In this document: piece after piece, positions 1 to 10,320 of the stretch | Numbering within the stretch: the stretch's first letter is position 1 | How the letters are laid out: every line of letters begins with the position of its first letter | Assembly: GCA_012934845.2 (NCBI GenBank) | Contig: WNNJ02000726.1 | Location: 1 to 64,000 of the forward strand | Direction of reading: 5' to 3' | Source: Pomphorhynchus laevis | Lineage: Eukaryota; Acanthocephala; Palaeacanthocephala; Echinorhynchida; Pomphorhynchidae | DNA length: 64,000 nucleotides | The notes under the pieces: model-generated | The model's database searches: none | Told to the model about the DNA's origin: nothing | Seen by the model: the letters and a program-made list of their open reading frames with translations, nothing else | Program-made: the position numbers and the translations under genes

Positions 1-689
1 GACATGATGCGGTGAGGGATTTTCTAGCAAGTGAACTTTCAACTGTATGCCACGGTGTCGAAGTTGAGCCATCGTTACGACCGATTGATACATTCGTTAA
101 TTTTCAACGACCCACTACTAGTAAAGACGACGGAGCTCGTCTGGATGTCATGTGTTGCGGTTTTGCCGGATCACGATATGAGCGAACGTTCTTCGACGTG
201 TGTATCTTCAATCACCATGCCATATCGTGTCAGAGCGAACCTGCAAGTGCCTTCGAATACCATGAGCATCGAAAACGTTCTAAATATGAAGAAAGGATAA
301 CAGATGTCGAACGCAGTGTCTTCATTCCGATTATATTTACAGCTGCAGGTGGTGTTGGTCCGGGTGCTTTGTTCTGTCTTCGCAATTTAGCCAAGCTAAA
401 ATCTCAAAAAACACTGCAGCCCTATGCTGATTGTATACAAAAGCTCAAACGTAAAATCGCCTTTATTTTATGCAAATCTGCCTCAAATTGTATCAGAGGT
501 CCGCGTTCGAGACGAAATGCACCTATTAGAAGAGTGGGTCTCGCCGAACAAGATTGTGTTCGCTCTAACGCGTGACATCCTTTTTCGAGGAACAACGACT
601 GAATGACATGATGCAGATTTGACTCTCAAATTGCAATATAAGGCCCATTTGCGGGAACCTTTAAATGTAATTTTATGAATAATTATTAT

Positions 690-752
<63 letters not shown>
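1..752 (+). mobile_element. 3' fragment of a restriction-like-endonuclease LINE (R4/Dong-like), copy R4-1
   Basis: This is the 3' part of a non-LTR retrotransposon whose endonuclease lies after the reverse transcriptase. The frame running from the left edge to base 574 encodes the C-terminal nuclease: a GARLDV segment, then FFDVCIFN, then a YHEHRKRSKY segment. These line up with the same blocks in the longer copies at 2.1, 22.6 and 29.9 kb. The reverse transcriptase lies outside the window, if it exists. After the stop comes a short 3' UTR with a GGCCCATTTG motif shared by copies R4-2 and R4-5, then an A-run (696-752). I favour the R4/Dong group because the copies sit in AAT repeats; a NeSL-like or other R2-type family is possible. 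Confidence 0.75.
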
Positions 753-754
<2 letters not shown>

Positions 755-770
755 ATTATTATTATTATGT
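696..770. repeat. A-run followed by ATT microsatellite at a LINE-LINE junction
   Basis: A run of about 57 A is followed by ATTATTATT... that leads straight into the 5'-truncated start of the next LINE copy. The A-run is the 3' tail of R4-1 and the ATT repeat is the likely target-site remnant. Confidence 0.85.
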
Positions 771-2672
771 TCAGGACAAAGGTGCGGGATTGAATTTGCA
801 ATTCATTCCATCAGAAAGATGTACAACGATAACCTAGAAAACTGTATTTTACAACTGGATGCATCGAATGCATTTAACACTGTCAACAGAGCAGTCGCAT
901 TGAAAATGTTGATAAGATATGTCCATCATTTTCCGTGATTCTGCGCAATATGTATTCGAGCTCAACCTTACTGACTGTCGAGGACGATTTAATTCCATCA
1001 TCGGAAGGGTTCACGCAAGGCGATCCCTTAGCTATGATAGCGTATGCAGTAGCGTCAATACCAATCATCAAGACTTTGAAGGAACGTTTTCCTAAAACCA
1101 CGCATAGATGGTATGCAGATGATGCGCACATTGTCGGTGACGCTCACACACTCTTCGACGTTTGGACCTGCATACGAGATATTGGCCCAAAGTATGGCTT
1201 CTTCCTAAATGAAGAGAAATGCCAAATATTAGTTCATAAAGATAATGAAGATTATACGTGTTCGCTATTTGAAAAACAGAAGTTGCAAATAACTTCTGAT
1301 GGATTGAAGGTTTTGGGAGCAGCAATTGGTACGGAATCATTTATGACACAGTTTATGACACGAAAGATAGATACGTGGACCAAAAGCCTTCAAAATTTGA
1401 TCTTAGTAGCAAATGAAAATCCTTATCTGGCATACATAGTTTTTACACAATCCTTTCAATTTAAATGGCGATTTATTCAACGAACATGCCCAGTAGAAGA
1501 AACTCAATTTAAACAGCTTTCGAATTTCATTGTCAATGAAGTGATTACGTCCATGATTGGCATTAGACTCCTTCAGTCTCACATTGACATTATTCAATTA
1601 CCTCTACGTTATGGTGGACTTGGAATTTCGCTGCCGGATACACGACCTGAACTAAACCTAAAGTATTCGATTCGTTTGTGCAGTATCCTTTCTGAAAATA
1701 TTCCTGTAACTCAAATCAAGGCAAAACAACAAGAGAAAGCTTTAGAGATATCAAAAGAGCGTGACATCGATTTTCAAAAGCAAGCATACGCATTAAAATT
1801 TCATAATGAAGAGGCGAACCAAAAAATGTTGTACGCAAGCATAAAGGGAGCGTCAACATGGTTGTCCGTTAGAGCATTCGAACATCGTCATCACGCCTTG
1901 TCTAAAAATGAATTTCATGATGCTGTAGCAGCAAGATATGGTTGGTCACCTCCAAATGCACCATCAACGTGTCTTTGCAATGCCAAATTTGAAATTTCAC
2001 ATGCACATTCTTGTCAAGCAAGTGGATTACCATCAATTCGTCACAATACCATATGTGATTTGATCACCGCTGAGCTAAATATTTTATCTCTCGCTGCTGC
2101 TCGAGAGCCTGTGCTTACCGTAATATCCCCGAGTGTAGTGTTTGAAAGATCAACGACGTCCAAGGAACAAGGAGCACGACTAGACATTGAATGTTATGGG
2201 TTATTTGGAAATCGAACGGAGCGATCCTTAATGGATGTATGTATATTCAACCATCTAGCTCCTTCGTATTCTCTTGGCAACCCCAATTCACACTTCATGT
2301 ACCACGCACAGAGAAAGTACGCAAAGTATGGTGAGCGAATTGAGCGTTTTGAAAGAGCGAGCTTCAATCCATTGATTTTTGCAGCTAATGGAGGAATAGA
2401 TGGTCAAACCGACCAGGTACTCAAACATATGGCAAAAAAGAAGGCCTTCAAATTTCACATGCGCTATGAAGAGTGCATCCGCAATTTAAGATGCAAAATC
2501 GGCATCAGCCTAGCCAAATCAGCATCCATGTGCGTGAGATCAGCACGTCGTAACACACCACAAAACAGATCCACATTGTTATGAAATATTGGGCCCATTT
2601 GAGGGTAACCTAACTTGTAAATTTTACTTTTTGATAATAATAATTATTAAAAAAAAAAAAAAAAAAAAAAAA
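771..2672 (+). mobile_element. 5'-truncated restriction-like-endonuclease LINE, copy R4-2
   Basis: The element begins abruptly inside the reverse transcriptase domain (SGQRCGIEFAIHSIRKMY) right after the ATT repeat, so it is 5' truncated. The frame shifts once near base 935; the rest of the RT and the endonuclease then run open to 2584. RT motifs seen are FTQGDPLAMIAYAVA and WYADDAHIVG. A CLC...H...C zinc-binding motif precedes the nuclease blocks GARLDIECYG, LMDVCIFN and YHAQRKYAKYGERI. The 3' UTR has the GGGCCCATTTGAGGGTAACCT-type motif of its relatives, an A-run (2649-2672) and AAT repeats. Active elements of this type nick DNA with the C-terminal nuclease and prime reverse transcription from the nick. 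Confidence 0.8.
780..2584 (+). pseudogene. RT plus C-terminal endonuclease frame of LINE copy R4-2
   Basis: Residues from the RT palm onward are present. A single frameshift near 935 separates the first ~50 codons from the 549-codon main frame. Order of parts: the aspartate-bearing RT motif (LQLDASNAFNTVNR), GDPL box, YADD-like box (WYADDAH), thumb, CCHC-type finger around 1975-2020, then the PD-(D/E)xK-like nuclease at 2170-2340. The catalytic aspartates of the nuclease (RLD, then MDV) and the downstream K..KY are kept. The loss of the N-terminal part and the frameshift mean this copy cannot make the whole protein. Confidence 0.8.
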
Positions 2673-2700
2673 ATAATAATAATAATAATAATAATAAATA
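2649..2700. repeat. A-run and AAT microsatellite between two LINEs
   Basis: About 24 A are followed by about nine AAT units. They separate the plus-strand R4-2 from the 3' end of a minus-strand CR1-like LINE. The AAT run may be the target repeat of R4-2, the TTA-rich tail of the CR1-like element, or both. Confidence 0.8.
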
Positions 2701-2851
2701 CGGAAAAGCCGCTTTCCCCATGGCATCCTCCATCCGTAATTTCTTTTTGAATTCGTTGATATTGCTACTGCACACTGTTGACTCTCCAAGCCTATTCCAC
2801 AGAGATACAACTCGCCGATCAAATTGGACAGCTCGTGATTTTCTTATCCTT

Positions 2852-3645
2852 TCACGTCGCAGGGGTTAAACCGTGGCCTCGGAGGATATTGGATGAGCGT
2901 AAATGAAGACAATCTCGAAGTGGATGATCCAAATCATTAAGAATTTGCCAGACCATACTCATATCGATGTACCGGCGGGTCCACGTGACAGTCTCAAGTC
3001 TAAGTGCTTTTAATCGATCAGGGTACGACAAAAATTTCAGTTGCGGTGCTAGCTTGGTAGCTCTATGAAGTACCCTCTCTGAACTAATATGTTCTTTTGA
3101 ATTTTGGGGATACACACGGCGCAGCATATAGAAGACGGCTCAACACATGAGCAAAGACTAGCGGACGTAGGGCAAATTGATTGAGTGTGATGAAAGTGCG
3201 TCGAAGTAGACCGATTATTCTTAACGAATTTGAACAAGCATGTTCAGTATGTAACGGTACTCAAGTCACTGTTTATCCACACTTCCAAGTCCTTATATTT
3301 GTTCACTCGTTCTATATCACTGCTTTGAAAGCTATAATTAGCTAAAGATTGAGCATTTCCGCCACAAACACGTAAATGTTTGCATTTTGATATATTTACA
3401 ATCAACCTATTGAGCAGAGCCCAATTTTCGACTTCATCGATATCCCGTTGCAGTTTAACTATATCATTGGGTGAACGAATTGCCCGCCAGATTTTCAAAT
3501 CGTCTGCATATAAAAGCATCCGAGAATCAATAAATTCCGGGAGATCGTTGATGTAGACACTAAATAACAATGGACCCAATACTGAACCTTGAGGCACCCC
3601 TATACTACATGACCGCGAAGAAGAGTAAAAATTATCTACATGCAC
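2852..3645 (-). pseudogene. Reverse transcriptase remnant of the CR1-type LINE
   Basis: Two blocks in different frames are visible: 3645-3244 with IGVPQGSVLGPLLFSVYIND and LYADDLKIW (the catalytic YADD), and 3127-2852 with the thumb (LETVTWTRRYIDM, LRGHGLTPAT). The second block lines up with 8590-8750 of the plus-strand relative. At least one frameshift separates them. Confidence 0.75.
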
Positions 3646-3680
3646 ACAATAACTACGATTGCTTAAAAACGATTCAATTT

Positions 3681-4688
3681 CTAAGTTAATTCAAAGGGAG
3701 ACAGTTTCTCCCTTTGAAAAGCGTTAAGATATTTCAAGAGACTAACATGGAATCCTTTTAAACGATATGAATTTCGAAGAATTAACTCAGCATGCGACTG
3801 CTCCCTAAATACGGCCTTGAGTAAACGCGGCCTATTACTAAGTGTATCACGCTTACCCTGTCGAAATAATGCAACGAGTTTAACACGTTTGACAATATCC
3901 ACATTGCAAGAACCAAGTACCTGCGTCAATATAAATCTCACACTCTGGACGTCCTCGTTAAGACGTACTTGTGCGTTTTCAAATAAAGATTATCTTACAT
4001 TGGCCAGAATAACAGATCTACATCGATCATCGGTGTGTTTCCTATTATTACCAATTCGCAATTCGAGACCGTCACGTGATACTCCGGACGGTGTGTGCTG
4101 ACTTATCGTTGACGCTTGTTCCTTCTTTTTGACAGTCCCATTATCAGACATATGACCATGATTCAAAACCTGACAATATGTATGTTCATCATTAGTAACA
4201 TCAGGTAAATGCACTGGAACATCCATGGCTACAGTCTCACCCTCTACAGTTAAATCTATATTCATTGGATTACTTGCAAGACTTGAGGAGGGATATATAG
4301 AGTTAAGACTTGATGAGGGATATATATAATTAGAATAGATTCCATCACTATGACTGGAATTTTCAACATTCTTAGTAGATTTGGAAATAAGAACTTCCTT
4401 ACTTTGACCGGCACTTATGCTTTTTGGAATTGGTGGAGCTGATATGGGTCCAAGAGAATTACAACTCGACTGACCGACAACCAAGGGGGTAGATTCCGTC
4501 TTCAAATCATTTATCAAAGATGCGCAGCAGTACCCGCAGTAGAAAGATGCATTAGACAGAGCTGTTTTCTTTTCCCCGGGAACTGAAACACTTGTCCACA
4601 CATGACAATCTTCACTTGAACACCGAACCTGATAATCCACGAACTTGGCAGCATCACCTCGCTTTGTAGTCTTCCTCTGTTTGACCAT
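3681..4688 (-). pseudogene. ORF1 of the CR1-type LINE, with PHD-like zinc finger
   Basis: The ATG at 4688 opens a 232-codon frame. Near the N-terminus lies a C..C.VWT...FYCGYC finger that resembles a degenerate PHD finger; CR1 ORF1 proteins carry such fingers. A serine-rich low-complexity region follows. The C-terminal third (RPRLLKAVF and following) continues in another frame at 3941-3681, so there is one frameshift near 3960-3990. The same N-terminal finger pattern appears in ORF1 of the elements at 14685 and 38658. The product would act as the RNA-binding partner of ORF2, but this copy is broken. Confidence 0.65.
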
Positions 4689-4789
4689 TATATGATTGTA
4701 TATTCAGACTTTATCAGAGTAAAGTCTCTTGTGTAGATTTCAATAAAGATTGTGTAGGTTCTTCTGGTATAGGTTTTTAGGTTTAGGTT

Positions 4790-5835
4790 CTTCTAATTCA
4801 GATTCCTCTTTAGGTTTCTTAGGTTTTTTAGGTTCTTCGGGAATTGTGTATTTTAGAATAGCTTAACAATTTTTTAAGTGCAGCCGTCAAAGCAGCCGTC
4901 GAAGCTTTCTCAATTCGTTAATTGTGTATTTCAGATTGTATATTAGCTTAAACAGTTGTAAATTTTCTTGTAAATTATCTACAAATTATTCGGTAGGATA
5001 CTCGAATCAATAATACGACAGATTGCAGTAATGTGTATTCTGTTTGTTTGTTTAAGCTCTTTAAGTTTTTGTTCTGCACACTTCCAAAAATATTGCAAGG
5101 ATTAACATATTTGTATGTTATTATCTTGTGTATTTAAGTGTGTGTTTAAGGTCTTAATTTTTTTGTTCTGATTTTGTCATGAACAAAAGGTTTGAGGGAA
5201 AGGAAATTGTCGAAGTGAAGACTTAAGAAAATCATATCGTCAACGATTTGTCGAATGATGGAATAACCAAATAAAATAGGTGGAATTGTGTCAAAGTGAT
5301 GAGGGATGATCCACATGATTTAAAACATGATTTAGATTCTTCGGGAATTGTGTATTTTATCTTGTAGTTAGAATAGCTTAACAATTTTTTAAGTGCAGCC
5401 GTCGGAGCCTTCTCAAGTCGTTAGTTGTATGTATTTCAGATTGTATATTAGCTTAAACAGTTGTAAATTTTCTTGTAAATTATCGACAAATTATTCGGTA
5501 GGATACTCGAATCAATAATACGACAGATTGTCGTATTGCTATTGTATTGTCATACAATAGCAAGTAATCAATTCAAAATCCAAATCATTAGGTTCTTCTT
5601 TAGGTTTTTTAGGTTCTTCGGGAATTGTGTATTTTATCTTGTAGTTAGAATAGCTTAACAATTTTTTAAATGCAGCCGTCAAAGCAGTCGTCGGAGCCTT
5701 CTCAAGTCGTTAGATGTATGTATTTCAGTTTTAAACAGTTGTAAATTTTCTTGTAAATTATCGACAAATTATTCGGTAGGATACTCGAATCAATAATACG
5801 ACAGATTGCAGTAATGTGTATTCTGTTCTTTGTAT
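4790..5835. repeat. About three ~240-bp repeats upstream of the LINE ORF1
   Basis: A block containing the phrases TTAGGTTCTTCGGGAATTGT, GCAGCCGTC, TTCTCAA(G)TCGTTA and TATTCGGTAGGATACTCGAA occurs at about 4800-5045, 5335-5530 and 5590-5835, all in the same orientation. It lies just 5' of the minus-strand ORF1. I infer that these are 5' UTR monomers of the LINE, as in several LINE families with tandem promoter units. A simple local tandem duplication is the alternative. Confidence 0.6.
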
Positions 5836-5854
5836 GTATCCTTTGTATTATAGC

Positions 5855-6235
5855 CTTACCTTATAATGAAAGGCTAAAATGGAAGGCTTATAATGAAAGG
5901 CTATATTTTAGCCTTACCTTATAATGAAAGGCTAAAAAACTTGGTATGGTTTCTATAAGTGGCCTTCGGTTTCGGCTAGATATGTGTTCAACATGGGAAG
6001 CTTTACACAAGGGAAATCACGTCTTAAGAGAATTGATGACTGTTCGTAAAAGTCGGGCTTTGCGTGGACACAATTTTACTTTAGCCCATCGCCGAGTTAT
6101 ACGCTCTAAAACTGTACAATTTGGACACCGAATCGTAGGTAAGTGGAACCGATTAAGTGAAGAAATTGTCAACTCAAGATCGGTTTCAGCATTCAAACAT
6201 GAACTCTTTTTTGACTTTTGTTTGTGAGTCTTTTT
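5855..6235 (+). mobile_element. 3' fragment of a CR1-type LINE with micro-duplicated start
   Basis: The frame from 5905 to 6227 reads LPYNERLKNLGMV..., then the thumb/C-terminal block HRIVGKWNRLSEEIV...FKHELF, a standard CR1 C-terminus. Its first 40 bases (the LPYNERLK coding segment, TATAATGAAAGGCTA) occur three times between 5862 and 5940, in part as palindromic copies with AGCCTTACC, so the 5' junction is scrambled. Confidence 0.65.
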
Positions 6236-7084
6236 TTCTTTACTTTTTCTTTTTTATCTGTGCAACTATGAGCTTTGCTCGTCTGTTTGTCGAAATAATA
6301 ATGTATTTTAGATTTTATATCTTTATATCTGAATTGACCTTAGTTTTGCTTGGTCCCAATCATGATATCGTCGTGATTTATACAAAAATGTACATTTAGC
6401 TGAATTGATCTTTAAACTGTTTCGCTCGGTTCATGAAAATGTTTGTATATATTATCTCTCAAATGTATTTACTTTAGATCTCAAATTTGAGTATTTAACA
6501 ATCATGACAATTTTTATTAAATTATCAATTTTTATTAATATCCTAATTGGAATTAAATCCGAATTATGAGAAATTACTTTATAAATTAAAACATTAGTAT
6601 TATTCGATATGTTATATATGAACTTCTTAAAGTTCTATTTCATTTTTAATTTATGTAAGAAATTGCTAAATATTTTTTTCTGTTTAGGAGGTCCAATTAT
6701 TTTTATTTTAGCATAATTACTTTTATGGTAAAAATTATTATAGCTCATTCAGGAAAACCACATCTTATTAAACTAATTCTAATAATATAATTCTATTTCT
6801 TAAAGATAAGTTATTAGATCAAATACTTTTAGCTTTATAAAGTGGGATATTAAGATAGTACAGGTTAATGAAAGTAGCTATTGTGGACATACATCCACTT
6901 ACAAGTCCGCTAAATTACAGATTTACAGTTTTACATCAACATACTAATGAAAACAAACAATAAACAGAAGTAAAGTCAATATGTTGATGTGTGGGATAGT
7001 GTGTGAGAGCCTAAACGAGGATGAATAATTGAATCAATTACAATCTCTACAAAGTTGGGGAGTGTAGTTATGATGTTTTTAAGC
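6236..7084. other. AT-rich intergenic stretch
   Basis: No coding similarity is recognised. There are short homopolymers and TTTATTAA-type simple sequence. The phrase AGGAAAACCACATCT at about 6752 recurs at 10141, so part of this is an old dispersed repeat. Confidence 0.5.
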
Positions 7085-8930
7085 AGACAATAAATTTATT
7101 CAATTCATTGAAGAGGAAGGAGCGGTGTACATTTGAGAATACATTAGCTAACCAGTGTAAATACGATTTAAAGGTCCTTTTTCAGTACCTATCAAGTAGG
7201 GGAGCTGTTGATTCTTCGATTTGTCACTACTTCTATGACATTTCCGCGAATGACCTAGCTGAAGAGTTTGCGGCACACTATTGCACTTCAGTAGAGCCCG
7301 CAAATGAACATGAAACTTTTTGTATGGAATCTAGTGTGCTGAACACTTACTCTGACACGTGTCTTGAGTTGGACTTTGACAATTTGATAACGCCAGCTAA
7401 GGTTTATTCCAAATTACACCGTCTAAAAGCAAATAACTAAAGTGTTTGTGACTTACTACCTTCTGCTTATCTACGCAGATTAGCAGGCTCAATTTGCGTT
7501 CCTCTCTGTGCAATTTTTCGCCAGTCAATCTTAGAAAGATCTCTTCCTAATGTGTGGAAGCAGTCAATTGTTCTTCCCTACTTCAAGAAGGGAGATCGCT
7601 CTTCCGTCGAGAATTATAGGCCTGTAAGCATTACTTGCATTTGCTGTAGAGTGTTGGAGAGGTTTGTACATCGCTACATGGTTGAGTTTTTTATGTAGAA
7701 AAATTTTTAGTCCCTAATCAGCACGGATTTCGAAAGGGTTATTCAACTGTTTCAAATATGCTTGATGATCATCTTGATTGGACAGCTAATAAGACACACT
7801 ATACCGATACAGACATTATATTCTTCGACTTTTCTAAAGCTTTTGATAGAGTAGATCATGGTCTACTTCTTCAGAAACTTGTCAATACTGGACTCCCAAA
7901 CATAATAGTTGATTGGATTAGAGAATTTCTTCGTGATCGTTGCTTTCGAGTACTTGTCGATTGGTCATTGTCTGTGTCTAGAGAATGCCATCTTGGAGTA
8001 CATGAATGTTCAGTTTTGGGTCCGCTTTTATTCAGCATTTATGTTAACGATTTGCCTGGGTGCATTCGCTCTCGATCATGTTTGTATGCAGATGACTTAA
8101 AAATATGGCGGCCCATTCATTCATGTGAGGATGTTGATAATTTGCAAACTGACATAGATAATGTGGAGTTGTGGGCGGCGTCTAACAAGCTTGTGATAAA
8201 TGTTTCGAAATGCAAACACATGCGTATTATTGGTAATGCTCGCAAGCAACTAACATCTGTTTGTTACAAATATAAGGGCTGTCTTTTTGAAAGTGTCGAT
8301 AGTTACAAAGATTTAGGAGTATGGGTTTCCTCTAATTTAGCGACCAAAAATAACACTAAGCAAGCTTGTGCCAACTCCAATAAAATGATAGGCATGATTT
8401 GACGCGCGTTTGTTCCCGTTGATTCGACTTCTCTGCCGCCTCTGATTTTAGCACATGTATTGAGTAGACTTTTATATGCAGCTCCGGTTGTATACCCACG
8501 TACTGTGCATGAACATAAGAAATCAGAGAGGGTACTTTGCAGGGCAACAAAGCTAGCACCAACGTTGGCGTCGCTGCCTTATGAAGACAGACTGAGATCA
8601 TTAGGACTTGAGACCGTCACATGGACCCGTCGGTACATGGATATGTGCCTTGTTTGGCATTTATTCCAACGTCCTCATCACCCTCTTCGGAGTAGGGTTC
8701 AACTACGTTGTTCAAATGTTCTTCGCGGTCATTCTTTAACTATTCGAAGAAACAGAGTACAGAAATTGGGCGCGATGCAATTTGATAGAAGAATTGTTGA
8801 GCTGTGGAACAACCTTGATGCAGACACCGTTGGATGCAGTTTACTTAGTGCTTTTAAAATAAGACTACGAATGGATCAAGGCAATGTTTCGTGTTGCATT
8901 TCCTTATTTTAACAACTAATTAACTTATTT
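7085..8930 (+). mobile_element. CR1/L2-type LINE, RT portion, broken
   Basis: The fragment begins in the linker between endonuclease and RT (KVLFQYLSSRGAVDSSICHY). It runs through the RT fingers and palm (FFDFSKAFDRVDHGLLLQKL, VLGPLLFSIYVNDLPG, LYADDLKIWRPI), then the thumb (LETVTWTRRYMDMCLVWHLF, NVLRGHSLTIRRNRVQ) to a C-terminus near 8910. Breaks: stop at 7438, a stop and frame change near 7698, and a stop at 8400 in otherwise continuous frame. The second glycine-box residue is altered (VHECSVLGP instead of PQGSVLGP). It belongs to the same subfamily as the minus-strand copy at 2.7-4.7 kb. Confidence 0.8.
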
Positions 8931-10085
8931 ACGAACTCCGCCTTCGACATTGTCCACCATTCCGTCCTCCTTTCTCGCCTTCGTTATTATTACGGCTTTT
9001 CTTCTTCCGCCGTAACATGGCTTGCATCATATCTATCCGACCGTTCCTTTCGCGTCTGTTCTAAATCATACTCCTACCCCCCCATCCCTTTCTTTTGCGG
9101 GGTCCCACAAGGTTCAGACCTAAGTCCCCTGCTTTTCTCTCTTCTGCTTGGTGATCTCTCTCCGTTTATCAAACCTTACTCCTTTAACGTCATATAATAC
9201 GCCGATAACATCCTGATCTATGCTCATGCACCCGCACATCGCATACACCATATTGGCATTTCTGCCTCCAACTGTATTTCTTCTATCTACGAACGTCTCT
9301 CCAATTTCCATCTCGCTCTAAACCCCGACAAGTCTAAAATAATGTAAATCCTCACCCGTAAACTAAACATATCTTCTCTTACTGTATCTTTTGCCTCATC
9401 GATCATTCCCATAGTACACAATCTCACTTTCTTAGGCTTCCATTTCGATGATCACCTTTCCCTTAAACCCTTCGTCCGTGACAAGGTCCGCTCATCTAAC
9501 TAAATTCTCCGTGACATCCGCCGTATCCGACCCCTTATCTACTTCCGTTTTTGTATGTATCTTATTTCATCGCTTCTTTTCCCTAAAATCGATTACTGCC
9601 TTAGCCTTTTCGCCAATTCTCCAAAATCTATAATCCTACCCCTACAACGAATAATCAACACCGCCGTTCGAGTGCTCTTTCGTCTTCGTCGCTTCGACCA
9701 CACATCCACATATTTTGCCCAACTCTCCTGGCCCACCATCCACATCCGCATCAAACTCCGCCTTCTTGTAACTTTTCGTCTCATCGCTGTCGGCTCCCCA
9801 TCGTTCATCGACCTTCCATTCTTAGACGACACTCGCCTTACCTTGCTATCGTGCGTTCCCGTCATATCCACTTACTCCACGTTCCCAATTACTCCAACAA
9901 CTATGGTCTCCGTTCCTTCCTCGTCGCCGCCTCACTCGCCTGGAATCAACTCCCTCTCGAAGTCCGCCGCTCTATCTCCTTTATCACATTCAAACACCTC
10001 GACGCATGATTTACATTTTTGTTTCGTTGTAGTCATGTAAGCGTGCGCTGGCATGCATTTGCCGCGTTAAAGTAAATCTTTTTTA
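8931..10085 (+). mobile_element. 5'-truncated CR1-like LINE of the C-rich subfamily
   Basis: It starts abruptly inside the RT (ACTCCGCCTTCGACATTGTC) directly after the previous LINE. The sense strand is rich in C and T, like copies at 14.6 and 38.6 kb. The frame is broken several times; recognisable blocks include the PQGSDLSPLLFS-like box near 9105 and the thumb LLPLQRIINTAVRVLFRLRR near 9640. The 3' end carries the subfamily stem-loop GCGTGC-GCTG-GCATGC (10041-10056) and TTAAAGTAAATC. Confidence 0.75.
10041..10056 (+). other. 3' terminal stem-loop of a CR1-like LINE
   Basis: GCGTGC, loop GCTG, GCATGC, with one G-U pair. The same stem sits 25-30 bases before the end of five other copies in the window, with a compensating change in one. 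It probably serves as the RT recognition hairpin of this subfamily. Confidence 0.6.
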
Positions 10086-10320
10086 TTTTGAGCCAGCTAT
10101 TTGAGCTAATGCTCGTATTTTGTTGAATGTATAATAATTCAGGAAAACCACATCTAATTAAAATACTTCTAATCAAGTCCGAATATGGTAGGCGATGTCA
10201 GGTTGAACAAGTCCTGAATCTTTATATTGCATCGTAAAATGAACAAGCAAATGAACTTAGCATAATCCTCAATTAAAGCCACTCTTTAGAGCAATCACAT
10301 TTGTCCTCACAACGATAATG
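10086..10320. other. Short AT-rich spacer
   Basis: No gene is recognised. It contains the dispersed phrase AGGAAAACCACATCT and leads into the Penelope-like element. Confidence 0.4.

Larger units (their letters stand above)
2700..4760 (-). mobile_element. CR1/L2-type LINE with a large internal deletion
   Basis: On the minus strand this element keeps ORF1 (4688 down to about 3690) and the RT palm to thumb (3645 down to 2852), but the endonuclease and the first part of the RT are missing. The junction lies near 3690. There a short inverted repeat, AAAGGGAGA / TCTCCCTTT with a 5-base loop, marks the join between the ORF1 end and RT sequence (GVPQGSVLGPLLFSVYINDL, LLYADDLKIWRAI). The 3' UTR ends near 2700. 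The RT resembles the plus-strand copy at 7.1-8.9 kb, so both belong to one subfamily, distinct from the C-rich CR1-like copies at 14.6 and 38.6 kb. Confidence 0.75.

Noticed and set aside
675-800. Open frame running through the A-run with poly-lysine
   Set aside because: It is a LINE tail read as protein.
2700-10085. Interpretation of the RT-bearing segments as group II introns or retrons
   Set aside because: Their RT blocks, apurinic-type endonuclease and PHD-like ORF1 fit CR1-type LINEs, and no intron RNA structure is seen.
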